NCBI GenBank assembly: GCA_032622095.1
Contig: CP136065.1
Location: forward strand, 116,849,195-116,913,194
Source of the DNA: Siphonodentalium dalli
Taxonomy: Eukaryota; Mollusca; Scaphopoda; Gadilida; Siphonodentaliidae
Reading direction: 5' to 3'
DNA: 64,000 nucleotides
The translations under genes were made by a program, and so were the position numbers. The stretch's first letter is position 1. Every line of letters begins with the position of its first letter. Below the pieces are notes generated by a model. That model was not told the DNA's origin. It did not search any database and worked only from the letters and a program-made list of their open reading frames with translations. Positions 11,501-25,100 of this stretch are shown in pieces.

Positions 11501-12224
11501 AATAAGGCTTAATCTACAAGCCAGTTTTCTTGAATCGTGTGTTTATAATGGAGACTTTCGGAGTCAGCTCCCGAGGACCCTAACCCAGACATAAGCCACC
11601 TTAACTACAGGATATCAAACCTGACATCAGATTATTGACACACAATGACACTGGTACCGGGTATTGAACTGACGAAAACAAACAATATATTCAAAATGCA
11701 ATTTCCTGTTGGCTTGAAAATTAAAGACTTCAGAAATTTATCATTTGAGCAAAAGAAAAATCATTTCAAAACGTTGATGGTTCAACTTCACCAGTGTGCC
11801 AAAATGATGGGAATTGAAAGACATGTCACAATATCATTTGGAAAATGACAGTTTTGTTAATTATATCTTGTAGCATTATATAGGTGATGTCAACAATTTT
11901 CTATGGTGGGGAGGTTAAAATTAATTAGGCAGATACTATTAACAAGATTATGAACCGTGCCAAGGTAATTAACTTTACAATTATTGATGCTACTTTTGTT
12001 GTGAACAGTGTTTTATCTACATAATTCAATGTTACAACAAAATGCATATATAGTGCATAGTTACGCATTGTAGCAGTTTCTGACCCAGATGACAAGGACG
12101 ATTAGCGACCTGTTCCAGACAGTTGGGTCAAGATCAGTTTGATAATGTTAGGTCTGTTTGTTTTGTGGCTGGATTATTGGATGTATCGTAATCACGTGTT
12201 ATTTCATATGGAAGGAGTGGCGAC
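11501..12224. other. Stretch with no recognised gene
   Basis: Contains a 67-codon frame (11645-11848) and the start of a 79-codon frame (12139-12378). Neither shows a known motif, and the second runs into one arm of a palindrome. Confidence 0.4.
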
Positions 12225-12895
12225 AAATGAAGGTAAATTTAATAGGAATAAAGTTATAGTTAGAAATGTAGAGTTTTTGCTCAAGATTATACACGGTGGG
12301 GAATCACGTGGTTTCGAGGTTGGTGAGTACCACGCATACAAAATGGCCGAGGACAGAGCAAACGCACAAAAAACATAATATATGAGTAACTGACTCAAGA
12401 CATAGAATTTTGACTGTTACGAGCATTTTCTAGTTTAGTTTTGAAACAAGTTGATACCTTATTTGTTGGGAAATACTTAGTGGTTTCCTATAACATTCTG
12501 ACCAAAGTTGCCAGTCGGAGGTGCGTGGAATACACCAGTCCATACATCTTGGAGAATCCTTCGACTGACAACTTTGGTCAGAATGTTAGAGCAAACAAAT
12601 GTGAATTTGGACATAAATGAGGTATCATCTTGTTTGAAAAATAGTATAGCATCTGCTCGCAGCTGTCAAAATAATATGTAATATGTCATATCTTTGTTAC
12701 ATTTTTTCCTCGCTTCTGGTCGCTTTTTAGATCGCCTCGGCCATTTTGAATGCGTGATACTCATCAACTCAAAACCATGTGATTCCCCACCATGTTATAA
12801 ACTTGTTTTGATCATGTTCCGCCTCATTCGATGTACACATGTGTTGCTCAATGAGAATAATCTCTTTATTTTTTACGTTACCTTCTGATCAGATG
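12225..12895. repeat. Large imperfect palindrome (fold-back structure)
   Basis: The left arm (about 12225-12490) is complementary to the right arm (about 12589-12895). For example GGTGGGGAATCACGTGG plus CAAAATGGCCGAGG near 12293-12356 matches the reverse complement of CCTCGGCCATTTTGAATGCG plus GTGATTCCCCACC at 12736-12792. GAAACAAGTTGATACCTTATTT (12442-12463) pairs with AAATGAGGTATCATCTTGTTT (12615-12635). The arms share perhaps 75-80 percent of positions with indels. The centre is the tighter hairpin at 12491-12588. Confidence 0.8.
12491..12588. repeat. 98-bp hairpin at the palindrome centre
   Basis: TAACATTCTGACCAAAGTTG at the left end is exactly complementary to the right end (CAACTTTGGTCAGAATGTTA). 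The stem then continues about 10 bp with two mismatches. It could be a tiny MITE or the most recent part of the larger fold-back. The length and stem also resemble a small-RNA precursor, but nothing else supports that. Confidence 0.85.
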
Positions 12896-13832
12896 TCATT
12901 TTACATTTAAGGGAGATGTTATGACTTGACAAGTTCTAGTTTACAGATTTATTCAGTTCACTTCTGATCTTCATACAATGACATAACATAATGTAATATA
13001 ACATGTATCATAGGCACACATACAATGTAACATATATATAGACAGAACAGAATGCCTAGACACAAATTTTGCATAAACAATGGAAGAAATTTTCACCGGA
13101 GAACTCCTCTGAAAGTATTCAGTGAGTCCGGCTGCCAAGCCACTGATGCATGTTTTAATCTATAAAGTTTATATTCCAGCGGATTCTGATGATCTGGAGT
13201 TCCCTTCTGAAGAATCCGCCGGCTGACCTGGTGGCAGCCTTGGGCAATTTCAGAAATTAGAAAGATGTTGGTCAAAAGAGCCAAACTTGTCGCAAAACAA
13301 CAGTTATTTAAAATTTAATCCATCATTTCGCAGGAGAACCATATAAGTAGAAGGTAGAAGTAAAATGGGCGAAAAACTCTTTAGATTATTTCCAAAGAAA
13401 AAGACACATAAAGTTGAAACAGATAGGTCACTCAGGCCTCCAGTTATTGATTAATAAAGTTGTGTAATCATTTAATCTTTTTTGATTGGCTAGTGGCAAT
13501 TGATGTTAGATGCATAGGCATGCTGTGCACACGTGTTCTGATATACTGAGTTGTTAGTTTCTTTGGAAATGTTAGCACAAGTTTTGTTTATTTCTCTAGG
13601 TACTTTTGCACTGAGGGTTTGCTTTCATGTACATTTTTAGCATGCAGAAACTAAGCGTGGTCATATCACTTAATGCTGCTGTCATTTCTTATTGCAGAAA
13701 GTATTCAAGCATTTGGGTCATCAAGAAATAAGCTAAATGTGTGACAACCAATTGTTATATAGTATTCTGTGGACTGACAGTTTATGATTAAATTACAAAA
13801 ACATAGTACAGACAATGGTTGTGTTTTCTGGA
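12896..13832. other. Stretch with no recognised gene
   Basis: AT-rich with a small hairpin around 13178-13225 (CGGATTCT pairing with AGAATCCG). No coding exon or repeat family recognised. Confidence 0.4.
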
Positions 13833-14197
13833 TTAAAGACATATTATGGACTTCAGGTGTGTGGAACTGATAATTTAGTATTCCGGCGCTGTTCCAACTG
13901 GAGTAATGTAACATTTTAATATCGCCGAAAGCTCAAGCAAATCTACCATACATACCACGGAAAACATCGTCTGAACTAAGCTCAATTGTAAATATTTACT
14001 TCTTGATTCGGGACGCAACTATTGGCGATAAACTAACGAAAACAACTTGGCCATCGAGAGGCACTTAATTTAATTAATGTATAAGAATGAAGGTGTGTGT
14101 TGTCAATTTAGATATATTTGTAAAAATAGCTACTTTGAGAATGAGTGTTGTCTATTTATATTTGATCACCCTACTGGAGTGTTTCACATCACTTTAA
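13833..14197 (+). mobile_element. Family E MITE with TTAA at both ends, copy 1
   Basis: About 365 bp beginning TTAAAGACATATTATGGACT and ending GTGTTTCACATCACTTTAA. The inner landmarks AATATTTAC, GATTCGGGA and GCGATAAACTAACGAAAA are shared with 35639-35999 and, inverted, with 56878-57252. All three copies have TTAA at both edges. That fits a non-autonomous element of a TTAA-targeting superfamily (piggyBac or Kolobok), although the inverted ends are weak. Confidence 0.75.
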
Positions 14198-15854
14198 ACA
14201 AGTATCTGTTAGCTCAATATTGATATGGAGTCGGAAAAAGATATAAAAACACAGTTTTTATATTTTCTGGATGAACCGATATACATACATGCAAGATGGT
14301 AGCTTGAGCGCAAAAATCACATTCCTATTTATGGCAGCAATCTTCCCTTGACGATATTCTCTATAGTGTTGGGATGTTGCTCAGAGTCCTCTAGAGTACA
14401 TTGGACATTATAACAATAACAAGTTTCCTCCAGAGTTATACAAGTTACTATACATGTACATATTTGAATAGCTCAAACAGAATTCATTCCTTCATAACGG
14501 TAGTAAACTGTTTTCATGTCAGCTGTATATAGAGTGTCACAGAAAAGAGCCCACACGATGTTTGCATTGTAAGTTATTATGTGTGTGTCACTAAATTTCA
14601 CGCTTTACCAGAGAATATGAAATAATACAGGGAACAATAAGTTCACAGGGTTCCTCAAGCCTGGGTCAGCTGTTGGATTTTTCAGAACGGGACCCTAGAC
14701 CACCAGAATCCACCGAGAAAAAACTTTATATGCGAAAACATGCATTAGCCAAACTATTATCAGCCAAACTATTATCATCCTCATTGCATATACATGTATA
14801 ATCATAATAGTTATTAAGAGACAATAACAAATCTCTATAATATCCATTTTAAAATAGAAGAAAATTCAGGCAAAATATGTGTCTATGGCATAAGCAACCA
14901 TCTATCATCAACTGAGTTGTGGATGGTGTTATTTAATGTGACTATGTCATCGGCATGAGTTTGATAGAAGATTTGAGATTGTGATGAATGTTGTTCTATT
15001 TATTCAAATCTCTGTATAAGGTAATACAATGCTTAATTTGTGAATGAATTCATCATCATAAATCCAATGTAGTTATCATGAAAACCCATTAATTATTCAG
15101 ACATCGACATAAACAGACAGTTTAGCGGATGTGATTTACTCATTCGCTATTGAAGTTAGAATTAAGCCATTCTGTCTTGAATTTAACTGTAATATGTATT
15201 AACTATTAGTGATTGTGTAAAATATCTTACTCATATTAAAATTTGTGCAGTACATCCTTATATTAGAACATAACACTTAGCTCTAATAGTTGTATGACTG
15301 CTTGTAGTGGTTTAAATGTGATTTATTTTTCGTCGTGGGAATGACTTCAAGTTGGGTAGATGATGTGTTTGTTTTACTATCTCAGAAAAAGACATGAGAA
15401 ACATTTGGATTCACAATATTTGACATGCAACCGATGAATATGATATACTCAAAGCCTTTCTGCATTGAATATTATAAACATGACATTTGTTTTGATTCAT
15501 ATTTGTACCTAGGTTGACATCAAAATTGGATCCCAGTGCAATTGACTAAACAGTTATGAGCTAAATTTCACTCACAGTTACCAGAATAAGAGGTTGTGAA
15601 ATTCATCTTTGAGAAACATGAGTCATTTGAACTAGATATATATCAGCAGAAGTTGGTAGAAGAATGTGGTCACTGTATTTTGGAGGGATATCCAATAACA
15701 TCAGCAAGACGCAACTGAATTTGACAATCTCAGCCTGATAATACATAACCATGCTTATGTTTAGTCACATAGTGGATCCCTGACTCGGCAGGCTTATGAC
15801 ATTCCTCTTATTGAAGCTCCATAAAGCACATAGTCACTTCTCATGTTCCGATTG
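14198..15854. other. GAR1 3' flank and probable 3' UTR
   Basis: No coding exon or known repeat is recognised. Read on the minus strand it follows the GAR1 stop codon, so its right part should be 3' UTR. The first AATAAA hexamer I find downstream is at 15322-15327 (minus), about 530 nt from the stop; another is near 14997-15002. A short direct duplication of AGCCAAACTATTATCA lies at 14751-14780. Confidence 0.45.
15322..15327 (-). terminator. Candidate polyadenylation signal of GAR1
   Basis: AATAAA on the minus strand (TTTATT on plus), the first canonical hexamer downstream of the GAR1 stop. Chosen only by position and motif. In AT-rich DNA such hexamers arise by chance, so the real 3' end needs transcript data. 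Confidence 0.3.
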
Positions 15855-16111
15855 TTATGAGAAAGTTTTCTTGTTATTGAATCCTCCTCCTCCACTGAAT
15901 CCACCACCTCCACTGAATCCACCACCTCCCCGACCACCTCCCCGATCACCTCCCCGACCCCGGAATCCACCTCCCCGATCACCTCCCCGACCCCGGAATC
16001 CATCTCCTCTGCCACGAAATCCGCCTCTGCCACCTCCTCTGAAGCCTCCATCTCCACCACGACCTCTGAAGCCACCTCTTCCTCTACCTCGGTCAAATCC
16101 ACCTCGACCAC
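15855..16111 (-). CDS. GAR1: GAR1 coding exon 6 (C-terminal RGG domain and stop)
   Basis: Acceptor TGTGCTTCAG. Residues 147-230 are almost wholly Gly, Arg, Phe, Asp and Ser in FRGRGG, GDRGGG and GGGGFSG repeats, ending NNKKTFS and TAA. RGG/GAR tails bind RNA and are usually methylated on arginine. A 33-nt unit coding for [11 protein letters not shown] is duplicated (about 15940-16000), a likely source of length variation. An overlapping open frame of Val/Glu-rich sequence on the same strand is only a shadow of this exon. Confidence 0.95.
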
Positions 16112-19100
16112 CTGAAGCACAAATAAGGTGTCAATAGCACTGAATGTCACCTATACACTAATAATGACCCTGCTCGACGTGAGAGATCCTGTATAGTTAA
16201 CATACATGTCAATGTGTGACCTCACAGTTAATTTCAAATACAGTGTCGTTGAAATTTTTAAGCGGGTACGCTATTTTTAGAACATTCCACATCACTTCCT
16301 GGTTGAGCAAAAGAGTGGCACCAGCAAATAGACTGCTGCGGTGAAAAGAATATTTGCTACTTCACAACTTCCAATAAACATCTTTGCGATAATGAACAAT
16401 TCAATTATTTATTCATAAACTGTTATGAAGAAATCGTTTCATTTTACATAAATTTTGTGTGTTAGCTTAAAGGAGATGCAACGTTTTTCATCATTTGACT
16501 AATGAAAGTGTCAATGACACTGTAGCTCAACTTGGAAAGGGAATAATTTCATGTGTTACTGTCAATGGAGCGATTAGGAATGCGGAAAGTTGAAAGGTCT
16601 AAGTAATACTAGATTATCAACATGAAGATATATATAAAGTAAAATCCAAGATGGTTGCTGATGTCTATGTTTTCCAATGAAATTCAAAAACATTTGATAG
16701 CTTCCATCTACTAGATCAATATCAAGATTAACATGAAGTTTGATGATGATCGGATAAGGGAAGTGGACTGTAGGCTGTGCCAAAGGATTTAGTCATGTAA
16801 AGAGTAAAATACAAGATGGCTGCTGGTGGCCATGTTTTATGGCCGAATGACCCCAAAATGACTCGTTCCCCATCTACATGTTATTAACATTCATGACAAA
16901 TTTCATGATGATCCGATCAAAGGTACGACCTGTAGCCTGTGCCAAAAGATTTAGTCATGCAAAGAGTAAAATCCAAGATGGCTGCTGGCGGCCTTGTTTT
17001 TTGGTCGAATGACCCCAAAATGACTCATTCCCATCTACATGTCATTGTCAACATCTGTGACAAATTTCATGATGATCCGATTAAAGGTACGACCTGTAGC
17101 CCGTGTCAAAGGATTTAGTCGTGCAAAGAGTAAAATCCAAGATGGCTGTTGGCGGCCATGTTTTTTTGCCGAATGACCCCAAAATGACTCGTTCCCATCT
17201 ACATGTCTTTGTTAACATCCATGACAAATTTCATGATGATCAGACGAACACTCTGGCATGTAGCCCGTGCTAATGGATTGAATTTTGAAATCCAAGATGG
17301 CCGCTGGCGGCCATGTTTTTTTGCCGAATGACCCCAAAATGATTCGTTCCCATCTTTACAAAGTAATGTTGAGCTAAAAATGAATTAATTGGTCGCCTGT
17401 TTGGTCAGCAAACATATCCCGCAAAGGAAATATTTTACCAACGAGCTTATCTGCCGATATTTGGCGTCCAAGTTTCAGCCCATTTGAATGAAAATGTCAT
17501 GACTTATCTCGCAATATTTTGTGACGTCATGGATTGGGATGAAAGCATTCGGTGTTGATTTATCTCAACACATGGCATATTTCGGCAAAATGAGAAGTCG
17601 AGTGATACATGTATGTATCACTACATAACTATGGTTCGGCCAGTCAGGAGAAAATATTTTTTACTGCAAAGTAGCGATTTCCTTGCACCTGAGGCAGGAA
17701 GCAGGAACATTCAAGCTTTGTACAGAAACCAAATTACTACTCAACTCGCAGGTCTTTGAAAACAGCGATGCTTCTTTTGATTGACTACGTATTGAATGCC
17801 GAGAACCACAGTGGATCTAATATTTTTTATTACATTCATGGTAAACTTGCAATGAAATAGTCTAGCAAATAACAATTTGTCGTGTCAGGAAATTTCCCAA
17901 CATCAGCTGCAAAAGTTTTTGGCAGAAAAGCTGACAATGTGGTATTGTTTACATGGATTGAGGATCAAAGAGGGAAAAGTTACAACCACTGCAGATCTGT
18001 ATACCTGATACTAAACTGGTGCAAATTCAATGCTCGGTCTGTCACACAGCTAGTTTTGATTCCGCATGCGCTATGGTGTGTAAGCACGATCATGCACCTC
18101 AAAATCGAAGGACTGTAACTGGGGGGGGGGGGGGGGGGGGGGGCTTGATTGCTGAATGCATCTTTAATTGTTCCAAATGTTCATGTAAACCAGTGTCCAA
18201 AATTTGCATGCACCCTCTTTTGGCTTCATTATAATCTGATAATAATTAAAATACCTTACAACTTATGTCAAGGAAATTTTCTGTAACAATGTAATGTGGG
18301 ATATCACACTGGAATTCCAAAGAAAAATAATTCTTAAGCACCAAAGGAATATCTCAATTCAGAAACAATCTGCTCAGGCTTGTACCCTGACCATTATGAC
18401 TACACCTCACCTCCACGCCCTCGGCCACCACGTTCACCTTTAGGTCTTGGTAAAAACCTCTGAAGCGGCAGCAATTTCCCTGGGTCGATAAATAGCTAAA
18501 AAGAATGAAGTCAAATCATAATTAATAGCACTATGTTGGCCGAAACAATGGTGGCTATATGTGTCACTGGGCAGGGATCCTTCTGATTATGTTGTAAAAT
18601 ATACTGCATTTTATGTTCATATAAACCGTGCATTGGATCTTGGTGAAGTAAAGAAAATTAATGAAAAAAAAGTAAAGTGTCATCTCAAAATTGTGTCAAA
18701 TTTGAAACTTGCACACCTCAAAAGTTTTTCTTGAATACACTCGAGTGTAAAGGTGTGAAACTCAGATACAGACTGTTAACTAGAGGTGTGACTGTACCAA
18801 TGGGACTAAGGATACCCCCCGTGTTTTTAAAATACTAAGATGTGTCACATGTCAGTAAACATTTAGTTAAAATAATAAAATAACAGTTCCCATTGTAGGT
18901 GCACAACCCTAACCCTAATCTTATACCTATTGACCGAAAAATGTAGGAATAAAAGCTTGGACAAAATTATGCATGTTGCGAAAATGTTCTAAGTCGTATA
19001 AAAGGTCGGCCGACCACAGTGTCCCCCGACAACGTCGCAAGTCGATGGCCGCTTTGTTAAAGAAATTTAAAAAAATGTCGATGGCCACTTTGTTAAAGAA

Positions 19101-22100
19101 ATTAAACCAGAGTTTCAAATCTCTACATTTAAAACTGTAGGAGGAGTTGATTACACCATGAAGGTACCCAATCTCATCCAAAAGGCAAAAATGTTTCCAA
19201 ATTTTCTAAGTCGAAAAACCCCCAAAAATATGGAAAAAATGATATTTTTTATTAGCTATATAGATTTTGCAAATCATCAACATGTTAGGAACAATATCCC
19301 AGAGATTAAAATCTCTACATTTAAAACTGTAGGAGGAGTTGATTACACCTTGAAGGTACCCAATCTCATCCAAAAGGCAAAAATGTTCCAAATTTTCTAA
19401 GTCAAAAACCCCCCGAAAATATGGAAAAAATGATATTTTTTATTAGCTATATAGATGTTGCAAATCATCAACATGTTAGGAACAATATCCCAGAGTTTAA
19501 AATCTCTACATTTAAAACTGTAGGAGGAGTTGATTACACCATGAAGGTACCCAATCTCGGACGGACGCACGGACGGACGGACGCACGAGGGTCATTTCTA
19601 TAGTCCTCAGACGGAAACGTCGGGGGACAAAAAGGGGAATAACTCCACAAAAAAAGTCGGACAGAAGTCATAATCGCAGGTGCACAGGTTCCCGTGGTAC
19701 TAAATATCTGTGCCAAGTTAAAACAAAATTGACCTAAAAATGTAGGAACAAGACAGTCAAAGACTGTGGGGTCGCTCACCAGACTGCAAAGACTGATGAG
19801 ACTGGGACTCTGGAGACCACAATAGTCAGAACTTTTCATAAGCACTTTGAAAAAAGTAGATCTAAACACGATATGTGGCTAGAGAGGCTTCAGTAGTGTA
19901 CAGTGGGTAATTTCAAGGTGAATATCCACCATGAAATTGCCCACTGTTCACTACTGATCACCCCCCTCCTCCAGCTCAAGAAGTCCCCTCCCGACCGGGC
20001 TCCAGACTCCCAAGTCATGGGTTGGAATTTCACAACAGACACCTCAAACTTTCTCAATTTTTGGAAATTTCCAATCTCACAAGCCCCTTTTTATAAAACC
20101 ATTTAGACATGTTTGAAGCCCATTTATCCATGGACCCAAAACACCATACATGTATGTCAGATTAATCAGTTAGGTAGTTCCAAGGAAGATGTTTTAATGA
20201 ATTTGGTATTTCAATGATTTTTTAAACACAAAATTGTTAACTCCCCATAGCCCCCGTCATTTCTTAACAGGTTGACCTGATGTTAACAAATCTGAATATC
20301 AGTCACTAAAGGATCATCCATACTATATGTAAGCTAAATAGTCCAACCTCTCTTGAGAAGACAATTTAAGAATGACTATAGAGACATACAGTTATGTCCC
20401 TGGTCCCACCCTATTTAACCTGGCGACCACATCTGAATAAATTTCAATACCAGACACCAAAGAACCCTTCATACTAAATATCAGCAAAATAGACCTGTTA
20501 ACATTTGTGGCGATTTCGGTCGAACAGTTTAACCAGAAGTAGGAAAATGTGGACTGTTACTGGTTGAAAAATCAAATCTACAGCCTCATTGCCTCCACCC
20601 AGGCAGCTTAGAAATCAATAGGAATCTATATATTATTATACCAGTATCAAACAGCATACATACAGGTAGGGTGGGTGGTTGAGAGTTAAATCTCTTATCT
20701 CTGCCCTTATTTGAACAAATGTGAATCCCCATCTATGAGATCTATTCATCTAGAAATTTCAAACGGTAGATTTTAAGAGTTGAAGAAAATTGATTTTCCT
20801 CAAAAGTTTCCTAAAAATGACCTCACGTGTACAAATCTGAACCCCACTCACCAAAGGACCCTCCATACCAAAAGCTAAATAGGCCTGATGGTTTCTGAAG
20901 AATTACTATGGAGGGAAAGAGTTATGGCCCTGGCTTCTCACCTATATGACCTGATGAACTCATTTGAACAAATCTGAATGCGAGTCAAATTATATAAACC
21001 ATTTCGGTCTTTAATATGTATGTGGAGAAGAACAAAATTGATGGACGGAAGGAAACATCCCAACAGAGGGATGGACGGGAGGACATACTGACAGACAAAT
21101 TCAATCCAATATACCCCCCCCCCCAAGTTTTCTTTGCAAATCAGGGTATAATGAGTACAACTGGATAGGTGGTGGTTAAGAATATAATAGTGGAACAGCC
21201 AAGCCTGAATATAGTGTCTGACTTTTGCAGAATGAGGTCACTAAAGGGTGAATTTAGTGCTACAATCCTGTAAGGTGGGCTAGCATCACCAAATTCACCC
21301 TCTGTGGACCTCATTATGCTTAGGCCTCAACTGCCATGGGAGACATAGGAACAGATTGAAGTTGTCCAGTTAATTGGTGATGTGCACCCATTGGGCACTT
21401 CAATTATCAATTTTATCTTCTGACAGCAAATTAGGGAATATAGAAACTGAACAGAAGGGAAAAAGTAAGTAGAAATGTCAATTTAAGACCTGTATACTTC
21501 CCTGAAGATGAGGCCTAAGCAGAATGAGGTCCCTGGAGAGTGTATTTGGTGATGCTAGCCTACTGTGCAGAGTAGCATCACTAAATTCACCCTCTGGGGA
21601 CCTCATTCTGCAAATGTCAGACATACAGCATTTTGTTTTGATATGATATGTTAATGATACACACAGAGCATGACTGTTTACACCTAGCTGTCAGCCAGCT
21701 AGATAACATCTGAATTGATGACTGTTATTAACTCTTTCTGTCTGGGGCTAATACCATACTTTATGGATGTTACAAGGTGTCAGTTTTTCTAATTAATTTT
21801 TTCTTAACTGCAGTGGGTGCAGGGCTGCGCAGATTGGGGGGGGGGTGGTGGTAGTGGGGACAGGGTTGTAGAGGGGTGAGGAGGGAAAGGGGTGGAATGG
21901 GGTGTTTTGTGTCTAAAAAAATACAAAAAATCAGGGGTTAAAATGAAAAAAATATTTTTGTATTGGTTCATTTTGAATTGTGATTTGTTTTTTGAATTGA
22001 GCAAGGATTTAAATTTAACAATATTTAAAAAATAAAAAAAAATAAAACAATTTAAAGTTATGTTCCTGACACGGCCCCTATTTGACACACTGACCCCATT

Positions 22101-25100
22101 TGAACAAATCTGAACCCCAGTCACACAAGGACCAACCATACAAAATATTAGCTAAATCGGCCTGATGATTCTGGAGAAGAAGTCATTCTAATAATTACTA
22201 GGGAGAATAGAGTTATGTCCCTGATTCTGCCCCTATTTGACCCAGTGACCCCATTTGAACAAATCTGACCCCCAGTCACTCAAGGACCTTCCATACCAAA
22301 TATAAGCTAAATAGGCCTGATTGTTCTTGAAAAGAAGTTGTTTTAAGAATTACTATGGCGGGAAAGAGTTATGGCCCTAGCTTCGCAACTATTTGACTCA
22401 GTGACCTTATTTTAACAAATCTGAGTCTGAGTCAAGCAGGGAACATCCACACCAAATATGAACTCATTTGGCCTTATGATACTGGAGAAGAAGATGATTG
22501 TTGACGGACGGACGGACGGACGGTCAGACGGACGGACGGACGACGGACGAGGAGTGATGACTATAGCTCCACCGGAGACTTCGTCTCAGGTGAGCTAATA
22601 AAAGCTCTTGACAAAATTATACATGTTGCGAAAATTTTCTAAGTCGAAAAAGGGGGGATAACTCCACCAAAAAAAGTCTGACAGACGTCATAATCGCAGG
22701 TGCACAGGTTCCAATGGTGGTTGAATGCCTGTGCCAAGTTTCACGGAAATTGATCAAAAAACGACTGAGAAAAACTCAGGACAAATTTGTGTCCACGGAC
22801 GGAGCGATGACGGACAAGCCGATTCCAGTATACCCCCTCCCTAACTTCGTTGCGAGGGGGGGGGGGGGGTATATAATAAAAGATGAATAACTCTGGAACA
22901 GAAAACCTTAATAAAATGATTGAACACTATTGATTGCCTTCAGTGGTGAACATCCATAACAAACTTCATTGAGATCCAACAACCTGTGGCTGAGACATCT
23001 GACTGGACAGATATTTCAAGATAAACAAAGATGAATAACTGTAGAAAGGAAACCCGCATAAAACGATTTAACACTCATCAGAATGTCCTCATAGTGGGGA
23101 ACATCCATACCATATTTCATTGAAATCTGACAACCATTGGTTGAGATATCTGCTCGGATGGATTGGGGATTGGACACACATAATACCCACCATTTCCTTC
23201 AATCATGGGGTATAATAAGGAAAGTCAAATGGTTTAATTAAGTAATACAATAAAGTCATTGAATTGTGTCAATTATTAAATGAGGTACGCATAATTATAT
23301 ATATATTAAACATGCAGAAGTATGGAGTTGAATGCCATCTCCCGAAGTGATATCAACAGGCACATAAATCAAATGATTGTTCAAAGGAAATTCTCAACAG
23401 TCTGACTGGCCATATGCAATTCAAGTTGTTTGATAGGAACGTCAATGTTAACATAACCTAGTATGAAATTAGAATATACTCAATTAAATTTTAGAAGTGC
23501 AACGGTGATGAACATATATGGAATACTTAGTATGGTAGGTTGAACATAACGTACAACATGGAAATTGTGCTCCTGCTATGACAAGGTACTAGTTGTTATC
23601 CCTAAATCCTTGATCTCACTTTGGTGTATAAGGTAAATATTAATGAGCAGGTTCCAAATTCCAACATTTCATGGAGCGATTTTTCCCCCAATTGTAGGGG
23701 CCAGAACCATTCCCAAACTACCCAGAATAACATCAACTTTTTAAAAATGTCCTAGTGCGGTGCCTTGTCCCGTAAAATGTTGACATCTGGCATGTTAAAG
23801 CAAAGAAAAGACAGCATATAATCATTGGCAATGTTAGTCAAGGTTTCTGCCAGGGGGATATAAATTAGCCCATTTGGCAAACACATAACCATTGTTCGCC
23901 CCCTCTGGAGAAGATTTTGATTTTTGTCACTGAAAAGTATCCATTTCCATACACCTGAGACAAAAAACGGAACATTTATGCTTCAAACGGAAAAAAATTA
24001 AAACAAAGCCAGACTTCAAGTTACTGAACTAAAAGCAACAATTTAAATTAAAATGAAAGTGTCAATGAAGCTGTAGCTCAACTTGGGGGAGGCGTTAATA
24101 ATGTTATGCTGAGCAGTCAATAGAATGATCAAGAAGGAAAGTCAAAAAGTTTCAGTAAATGGATAGTATTGTGTAAATGAAATTAATTTCATTTCTCCAC
24201 TAAATGTGGGCTTCAGGGTGTGCCCGATGGATTCAAATGTGAAATCCAAGATGGCTCCATACGCCCATGTTTTTTAAAACAAATTTCAGAAGAATTGAAC
24301 AGCTTCCACCTAGAGGTAACACCAAAGAACCATATGAAGTTTGGATGACAGATAAGGTATGTGGCACGTAGGGTAAAAGAGTAAAATCTAAGATGGCCAC
24401 TGGCCATCCATGTTTTTTAAAGAAATTTGGAAAATATTGTTGGCGAGCCTCCCAAATCTGGAAATTTAACACATGTTTCTATTTCATAATTGACAGCCGA
24501 CTAAAATGAGAGTTGTTAACTGCTACGCTAAATCGTGATATTTATATCTGCCTATAGGCATATTCCTGTGAAACTGGGAATCGGGCTTCCATACATTGAG
24601 CTTATTCTGATTCAACAATGACTGAGCATCTATAAGCTGTATCAAATTTCAAAATGTAACTTTTATAAAATAGATGGCAATATAGTTGGTTTTCTTTAAT
24701 ATAAGTGGAAATTGTCCCATATCAGTCTTTATTGTGATATTTAACTGTTTAGAAATAGGAAATCCTGGCTAACAAATTGGTGCACAATTCTTGCCAATTT
24801 TTTCAGAATTTTAAGTATCAAGATTCATATTTGACATAAGGGACTTTTTATATGTTATATAGTGACACACCCGCTACATAGTGGTGGCGGATTTTCTGAG
24901 ACAATTAGTCTTAGGTTGATTCAGCACATTGTCTGGACAGGTTTTAGTTTTCGTTGGAAGAGGTAGTTGATTATATTGTTAATTTGAACATAAGCTGATG
25001 ACAAACACCAGGAAACAGACATACCTTTGTAAGAGCTTTAAATGAACTCGCCTTCATGTTCTCTGGAAGTTTCACTGAGAAACACTGGTAACATGTTAAG

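Noticed and set aside
12139-12378. 79-codon frame with a hydrophobic start
   Set aside because: It overlaps one arm of the large palindrome, is not kept in the other arm, and has no recognisable family.
12491-12588. Possible miRNA precursor
   Set aside because: The stem is too perfect and too long at the base and sits in a larger palindrome, so a MITE or fold-back origin is preferred without small-RNA evidence.
15794-16150. 118-codon Val/Glu-rich minus frame and 113-codon Pro-rich plus frame over GAR1 exon 6
   Set aside because: Both are other-frame readings of the GGN/CGN-rich RGG exon. The spliced GAR1 frame explains the sequence fully.
17640-17730. Possible shared exon with 23905-23985
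   Set aside because: The similar blocks have no open frame in common and differ by indels, so an old dispersed repeat is more likely.
18906-18919. CCCTAACCCTAA, telomere-like
   Set aside because: Only two units, surrounded by ordinary intron DNA; expected by chance or from a decayed repeat.
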